A stretch of DNA of 45,519 bases from a virus. The notes under the pieces are model-generated. The model saw only the letters and a list, made by a program, of their open reading frames with translations, searched no databases and was not told the origin of the DNA. Position 1 is the first letter of the stretch. Every line of letters begins with the position of its first letter. The stretch spans positions 1 through 45,519 of IMG/VR virus record IMGVR_UViG_3300005618_000029, one strand, 5' to 3'. A program made the position numbers and the translations under genes. Below, piece after piece: positions 41,607 to 45,519 of the stretch.

Positions 41607-43059
41607 TTAGTACATCCTCCTGGGAGCTCTGGTTCATCTGGTCAGTGAGCCCCTGATCGAGTTGTTGAGACTGCTGATCCTGAAGTATCTTATCGTTAGG
41701 ATCAGGCTCTGTCTCAGGAAGAAATCCACTCCTCTTACGAATGGCAATCATATCCTCTTGTCCGAGTGGAACAATCCCGTTGAGAGCTCCAATGAATTGT
41801 CCAAGTGTTCCTAGTGCGATGTTATTTTCAACATGACTAAACTTTATTTTGGGACGTTTTGTTATGTTAGGGAACTGAGAGCTGTTCCACTTGAATAAGC
41901 GCTTACCCACTTGTGTGTCATACTGTTGGGCTAGACCATCAATCATGTTATTGAACGTGAAGACCGCCAATTGAGTTGAGTCTGTTTGAGATGCAAGGGC
42001 CCCAGTATTTGTGAGAGTGTTGAGAGCAATAGTTTGCATCATATACACACTCAACATGAGAATGCTGTAGTGCTTGATTGCCTCAAGAAGATTTCCACCA
42101 GCCTGGAATGGAATATCTTTTACTTCGCCTTGATAATTGAAGGGCCAAATTGCGTAGTTCCCCTCTTGAGCTGTAAGAATTGCACGAGCCGCTTGTCGAA
42201 TGTTATCCCTATCAGAGTCTGAGATTGTTCCCTGATTTATTCGTTGAACGTTAAGATGGCCAGCTGCGTGTTCGTATCCAATTCCTTGGATAACTTCTAA
42301 TCCGTATTTGATACGCTCCAACCGCCAGACAGCCTGAAGTGGTGAACTTCCCTCTGGATTGTTAGCATCGCCAAACGTCATATGAAGCCCGTGATTGAGA
42401 GGAAGGAAAACGTGTGGATTAGGAACATCTAACTGCCACATGCCCATGAGACGTTTCCCTGGAGTAAGTTCCCACCTCTCAAATGAAGAAGTATCTCTTG
42501 GGGCCAATCTTCTTATCCCTACAAGGCCATCATCTATCTCAGAGCGCCAATCATCTGAAAAACCATCAGGAAAGTTAGGAGGAGTCCAGTCAACCGCCCT
42601 GATTGATGGAACTACATCCCACCAAAACCACCCATCGAATGGAACTCTGCTTACGGCTGTTTCGATGAAATCACCGAAGCCTCCTTCCATATTTTCAAAG
42701 TCAGAGTAGATGAACTCCTGATAGCGCTTATCATCATCTGTTGGATTAGTTGGTAGTTCAACATTAGGTGAAATGTTTCGAGACCACGTTGTAAATGCTC
42801 GAACGACCATTACCATCTCAGGGGTTGATGTTCTAATCCTCGAAAATAATTTTGATACGCTTGGCCAATACAACTGGGCGTTGTAAGCCTCTTGTATAAA
42901 TCCACTGGCCGCCTTTAGTCCAGTTGACCCAATTTCTTGAGCCTCATTGAAAACAATGCGGACATCTGTCTGGGACTTTTCACCAGTTTGAGTTTGTCTC
43001 TCATCAACAGTTGAATTTGCCGCTAAATCAACCCTTCGTTTCGTACGTGACTTGCCCAT
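41599..43059 (-). CDS. Portal protein, 486 aa
   Basis: The dodecameric channel at the head vertex through which DNA enters and leaves. Sequence, size and position after large terminase fit the DUF935/Mu gp29-like portal class: aromatic-rich SRVPFDGWFWWDVVPSIRAV, WQLDVPNPHVFLP, and a C-terminal helix/crown with a Gln-rich tail (QDQQSQQLDQG). The start is ATG 43059, with GGAGAAC upstream. Identification is by overall pattern. Confidence 0.82.
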   Translation of the reverse strand: MGKSRTKRRVDLAANSTVDERQTQTGEKSQTDVRIVFNEAQEIGSTGLKAASGFIQEAYNAQLYWPSVSKLFSRIRTSTPEMVMVVRAFTTWSRNISPNVELPTNPTDDDKRYQEFIYSDFENMEGGFGDFIETAVSRVPFDGWFWWDVVPSIRAVDWTPPNFPDGFSDDWRSEIDDGLVGIRRLAPRDTSSFERWELTPGKRLMGMWQLDVPNPHVFLPLNHGLHMTFGDANNPEGSSPLQAVWRLERIKYGLEVIQGIGYEHAAGHLNVQRINQGTISDSDRDNIRQAARAILTAQEGNYAIWPFNYQGEVKDIPFQAGGNLLEAIKHYSILMLSVYMMQTIALNTLTNTGALASQTDSTQLAVFTFNNMIDGLAQQYDTQVGKRLFKWNSSQFPNITKRPKIKFSHVENNIALGTLGQFIGALNGIVPLGQEDMIAIRKRSGFLPETEPDPNDKILQDQQSQQLDQGLTDQMNQSSQEDVLNG

Positions 43060-43068
43060 AGTGTTCTC

Positions 43069-43263
43069 CTAATTCTCCATATAGTGGTGCATTGGCATAT
43101 TCTCTACAAGGTATTCAACAAGGTAAAGTGGATAGCTTTGGTCTCTCATCAAGATTTGGCCATCTTCATCAATCATTGCAATTGGATTACCAAAATACAC
43201 GACGATGAGGATGCCGTTGAATTCGAACTTGAAGTCTACAAAGTCATGCCCATTTGTTTTCAT
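43069..43263 (-). CDS. Hypothetical protein, 64 aa
   Basis: I used ATG 43263, with GGGAAGAG nine bases upstream; it overlaps the terminase end by 20 bases. Composition is acidic with beta strands (FEFNGILIVVYFGNPIAMID). No motif. It sits between terminase and portal. Confidence 0.6.
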   Translation of the reverse strand: MKTNGHDFVDFKFEFNGILIVVYFGNPIAMIDEDGQILMRDQSYPLYLVEYLVENMPMHHYMEN

Positions 43264-44536
43264 AATCTTCAACTCTTCCCATTCCAAACTGTCCAGTCTC
43301 AGACTCTCCCAACATGAGCTCAGTCAAAATCCAAACAAGAGCATCTAGGTTGTTAGGTGAATCGTCCCCAGGAACATAACTACACATCTGCTCCTCTAAC
43401 TCAGGAAATGTTCCCACATGATGAACTTTGGTCATTATAGCGGATTGAACATCACCATAAAGGGCTGAGATTGGTTCAGCACGAACGTACTTTCCCCTAC
43501 TAGCACGAACAGCCTTGAAGTTAAGAAGCTTGCCTCCTTCTACCCCTGAGATGGTATTCCAAATCATGTCGCCACCATGGTTCACCTCCCCTACAGCAAT
43601 ATCTGCTACCCATTTATCATAGAGGTTCACAGATGCCCCAGCCCATTGATTAGGGAGACCTCCTCGTGTTGCGTCCTCAAGGACGAACCCATGTATCTCC
43701 CCCGAAATGTAGCCGAGTCCCGCTGCTATGAGCCCAGTCTGCCCAGTGGATGCGTGTGGGTCAATTCCTATTCCAATTCTAAAAAGCTCAGGATGCATAT
43801 TCATTCTACCAGCATCAATGTTCTCTTGCTTCCACAGGGCCCCAGCTACATCATCAACATCCTCTGCAAATATTTCCTGTCGTACAGCAAGGCGCGTCAT
43901 ATCAGTTGAATTGATAATCTCCTGTACGGCCTCCTGAGAAATATAAGGATTATCGAGAGAAGTAAAATGGTAAGCTCGCCACCTTCCTGTAGTGTCATCA
44001 TAAGCCTTCTTCCACATCTTGTTTGCGTGCTTCTTGTCGGTGGCCTTTGACATTGTTTTCGATCTGACCGAAGGAACAGTGAAACAGAAGACTGCATCCC
44101 CATTATTGTCAAACATCATAGGAGCGCCAACGATTGACCAAACATCTTCATTCATCAACTGGAACTCATCCAAGATAAGAACATCTGCGTAATCGCCTCT
44201 GAGTGTATCTGCGTTCCATGCCGTTTTGGCCTTGATACGTTGCTCTGTACCGGCCAACTCGATGATGTGCTCAGTCTCGTTTTTGTAAAATACCCCTACA
44301 TCGATAGTAGGCTGAAGTGCTCTTACACACTGTTTCCAAAACCTATCCAATTGCTCTGCGGTGGGGGCCGCATAGAGGACTCTTTTTCCTGCTAGGAATT
44401 CCTTGACCCCTAAGATAGACATTCCAACAGTTTTTCCACCACGACGACCAGCTTTTATAACCTTGCGCTTTACGCTATCATTGATAAATCTATCCTGATG
44501 CATGTGAGGTTTTGGTAAACTGATCGTTACGTCCAT
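43244..44536 (-). CDS. terL: Terminase large subunit, 430 aa
   Basis: The DNA packaging motor. Walker A is GRRGGKT (res 30-36), a VLYAAPT strand follows, Walker B is VLILDE with Asp123-Glu124, and FTVPSV is a likely coupling motif. The C-terminal nuclease domain opens with IGIGIDPHA and contains further acidic residues (GEVNHGGDM). ATG 44536 is used; GTG 44545 is in frame upstream. Cleavage and packaging mode cannot be inferred from this view. Confidence 0.95.
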   Translation of the reverse strand: MDVTISLPKPHMHQDRFINDSVKRKVIKAGRRGGKTVGMSILGVKEFLAGKRVLYAAPTAEQLDRFWKQCVRALQPTIDVGVFYKNETEHIIELAGTEQRIKAKTAWNADTLRGDYADVLILDEFQLMNEDVWSIVGAPMMFDNNGDAVFCFTVPSVRSKTMSKATDKKHANKMWKKAYDDTTGRWRAYHFTSLDNPYISQEAVQEIINSTDMTRLAVRQEIFAEDVDDVAGALWKQENIDAGRMNMHPELFRIGIGIDPHASTGQTGLIAAGLGYISGEIHGFVLEDATRGGLPNQWAGASVNLYDKWVADIAVGEVNHGGDMIWNTISGVEGGKLLNFKAVRASRGKYVRAEPISALYGDVQSAIMTKVHHVGTFPELEEQMCSYVPGDDSPNNLDALVWILTELMLGESETGQFGMGRVEDYENKWA

Positions 44537-44700
44537 TATCGCCACTCAATTTTGATGCAACTATAAGTTCGCTTTGCCATAATTGCAGACTTTATTGCAG
44601 AGAGCCATGACTCTCCCTGGTAGATCCTAACATAAACATATGCCACTGGATGATTTTCGTCCATCTTTTCCAAAACGTAAACTTCCCAGGTATTGCCCAT
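44536..44700 (-). CDS. Small protein between terminase genes, 54 aa
   Basis: ATG 44700 shares its A with the upstream stop (TAATG), and the TAA stop shares a base with the terminase ATG. The peptide is compact with a beta-alpha-beta look (WEVYVLEKMDENHPVAYVYV). Coupling on both sides supports it as real. Function unknown. Confidence 0.6.
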   Translation of the reverse strand: MGNTWEVYVLEKMDENHPVAYVYVRIYQGESWLSAIKSAIMAKRTYSCIKIEWR

Positions 44701-45170
44701 TATTCTTCCTTAACCTCTAGACCATCAACTACATCATCAGTTGTTTGATCACCCTTCCCACGATTGTCAACATATACAACATTGACCCTAATTGGACCAT
44801 GACTACCTTTTGCGGTTATCTCGCTCTCAAACAATTCGGGATACAAAGCTTTCAAAATGTTTACTCTATCTACTGGTGAATCTGATGCAAGCATTCCAAG
44901 AACTAATTTTTGTAAACGAGTTACCTCTCGCTTATCTTTCCCCTTTCCAGCTACGATAACCTCAGAGGCTAACTCCCTAATCATATTGCGAACCTTGATT
45001 GCAGTCTTAGGGGCCCCCTTATTGTTGCGTCTCGGGTCGAAGCCCTTCTTGAAGTGGACCAACCCCGACATGTTCGGATTGTGGTTCCCCTTTCCAGGTC
45101 CCTTTTTCTTTTGCGTGTTGGACTGCTTGGGTGATACTGTCAACTTGTTCTCTATTTGAGGTTCGCTCAT
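44700..45170 (-). CDS. Small terminase-like protein (DUF5681-type segment), 156 aa
   Basis: ATG 45170 is my choice, with GGAGAAAATTGCTC upstream; the long frame to 45191 has no ribosome site. The first ~40 residues are Lys/Gly/Asn-rich and disordered. A KKGFDPRRNNKGAPK segment matches the start of DUF5681-type domains found just upstream of phage large terminases. A helical C-terminus follows (RLQKLVLGMLAS, ILKALYPELF). Position before TerL makes a small terminase role likely. It overlaps the upstream gene by about 150 bases. Confidence 0.65.
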   Translation of the reverse strand: MSEPQIENKLTVSPKQSNTQKKKGPGKGNHNPNMSGLVHFKKGFDPRRNNKGAPKTAIKVRNMIRELASEVIVAGKGKDKREVTRLQKLVLGMLASDSPVDRVNILKALYPELFESEITAKGSHGPIRVNVVYVDNRGKGDQTTDDVVDGLEVKEE

Positions 45171-45519
45171 GAGCAATTTTCTCCATTTCACTTACGTATA
45201 ATTCGGCATTGAATGGACCCCCAATCATACGAGCTTTCCAGTCAGCTATCTCGTAATCAGAATAAGTGGCACGCTCCACAAGGAAGTGGATGTCCTCCTC
45301 AGCGAGAACATCGAGGGGGAACATCATGTCCGCCTTATAGATTGGCCAACTCTCCACATGGATGATTTCGCCCTCCGAGCCCCCATAATGGGGAGCAACG
45401 AACTCCCCAAACATCAGGGTGGGGATACCTTGTGCCACTGATAAGTATCCGAACATGTGATGCCCCACAACAAGGTCAAAATCCCTCATGAATGTTTTTG
45501 AGTCATTCACCCGAGGAGT
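45019..45519 (-). CDS. Glycosyltransferase-like protein, C-terminal part (5' truncated by window)
   Basis: The frame is open to the window end, so this is the C-terminal portion (a GTG at 45510 is internal). DLVVGHHMFGYLSVAQGIPT and the following LMFGE look like the donor-binding half of GT-B enzymes or nucleotide-sugar epimerases. WKARMIGGPFNAELYVSEME is the typical helical end. The last ~50 residues are Lys/Gly/Gln-rich and overlap the next gene. Its place at the head of the late operon is unusual; it may decorate virion proteins or DNA. Confidence 0.5.
   Translation of the reverse strand, partial: TPRVNDSKTFMRDFDLVVGHHMFGYLSVAQGIPTLMFGEFVAPHYGGSEGEIIHVESWPIYKADMMFPLDVLAEEDIHFLVERATYSDYEIADWKARMIGGPFNAELYVSEMEKIAHERTSNREQVDSITQAVQHAKEKGTWKGEPQSEHVGVGPLQEGLRPETQQ

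Noticed and set aside
1-45519. tRNA genes, CRISPR arrays, integrase and lysogeny genes
   Set aside because: None was recognised on either strand by eye. No integrase or repressor-like protein appears among the frames, but a lifestyle call would need the rest of the genome.

Overview
The window is part of a tailed bacteriophage genome (Caudoviricetes, siphovirus type). It carries a complete head-to-tail structural set with a tape-measure gene and a -1 frameshifted tail-chaperone pair. I see no contractile sheath gene. Base composition is AT-rich by eye. Genes are packed tightly, with ATGA or TAATG overlaps and strong AGGAG-type ribosome sites. The lysozyme is a GH25 muramidase, which suggests but does not prove a Gram-positive host. 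No host genes, tRNAs, CRISPR arrays or insertion sequences are visible. Both window edges cut through glycosyltransferase-like genes.

Layout: positions 1-11.25 kb (+ strand) hold the early/replication operon. It has a glycosyltransferase end, a thymidylate-synthase-fold enzyme with the Asp signature of dCMP-specific enzymes, a bacterial-type DnaE polymerase, a radical SAM/SPASM protein, a DnaB-type helicase, a DnaG-type primase, and many small zinc-ribbon, membrane or unknown proteins. The - strand late operon, read from 45.5 kb down to 11.6 kb, converges on it at a terminator near 11.58 kb.

Late operon in transcription order: TerS-like protein, large terminase, portal, two tandem LamG-domain proteins, minor head protein, then a promoter and a terminator-like hairpin at 37.75-37.82 kb. 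Next comes a 6.2-kb block of five coupled genes (37.72-31.55 kb) encoding eight modules: six ADP-ribosyltransferase-like, one HExxH peptidase and one nucleotidyltransferase-like. Each module directly follows one copy of a glycine-rich motif, GG(P/E/Q)GSG...GRxGxVGGS. After it come a Mu-I-like head maturation protease, decoration protein, Mu-T-like major capsid, neck genes, major tail protein, gpG/gpGT chaperones, tape measure, distal tail proteins, beta-helix tailspike, endolysin, membrane proteins and a REC-HD-GYP protein.

The most interesting system is the motif-tagged effector block between minor head protein and protease. I infer that the motif is a capsid-targeting and/or maturation-cleavage tag for an injected set of ADP-ribosylating effectors, functionally like T4 Alt and the internal proteins but organised as polyproteins. 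Other notable points are a possible cytosine hypermodification set (dCMP hydroxymethylase-like enzyme, glycosyltransferase, radical SAM protein) and a phage-encoded c-di-GMP phosphodiesterase-like response regulator beside the lysis genes.
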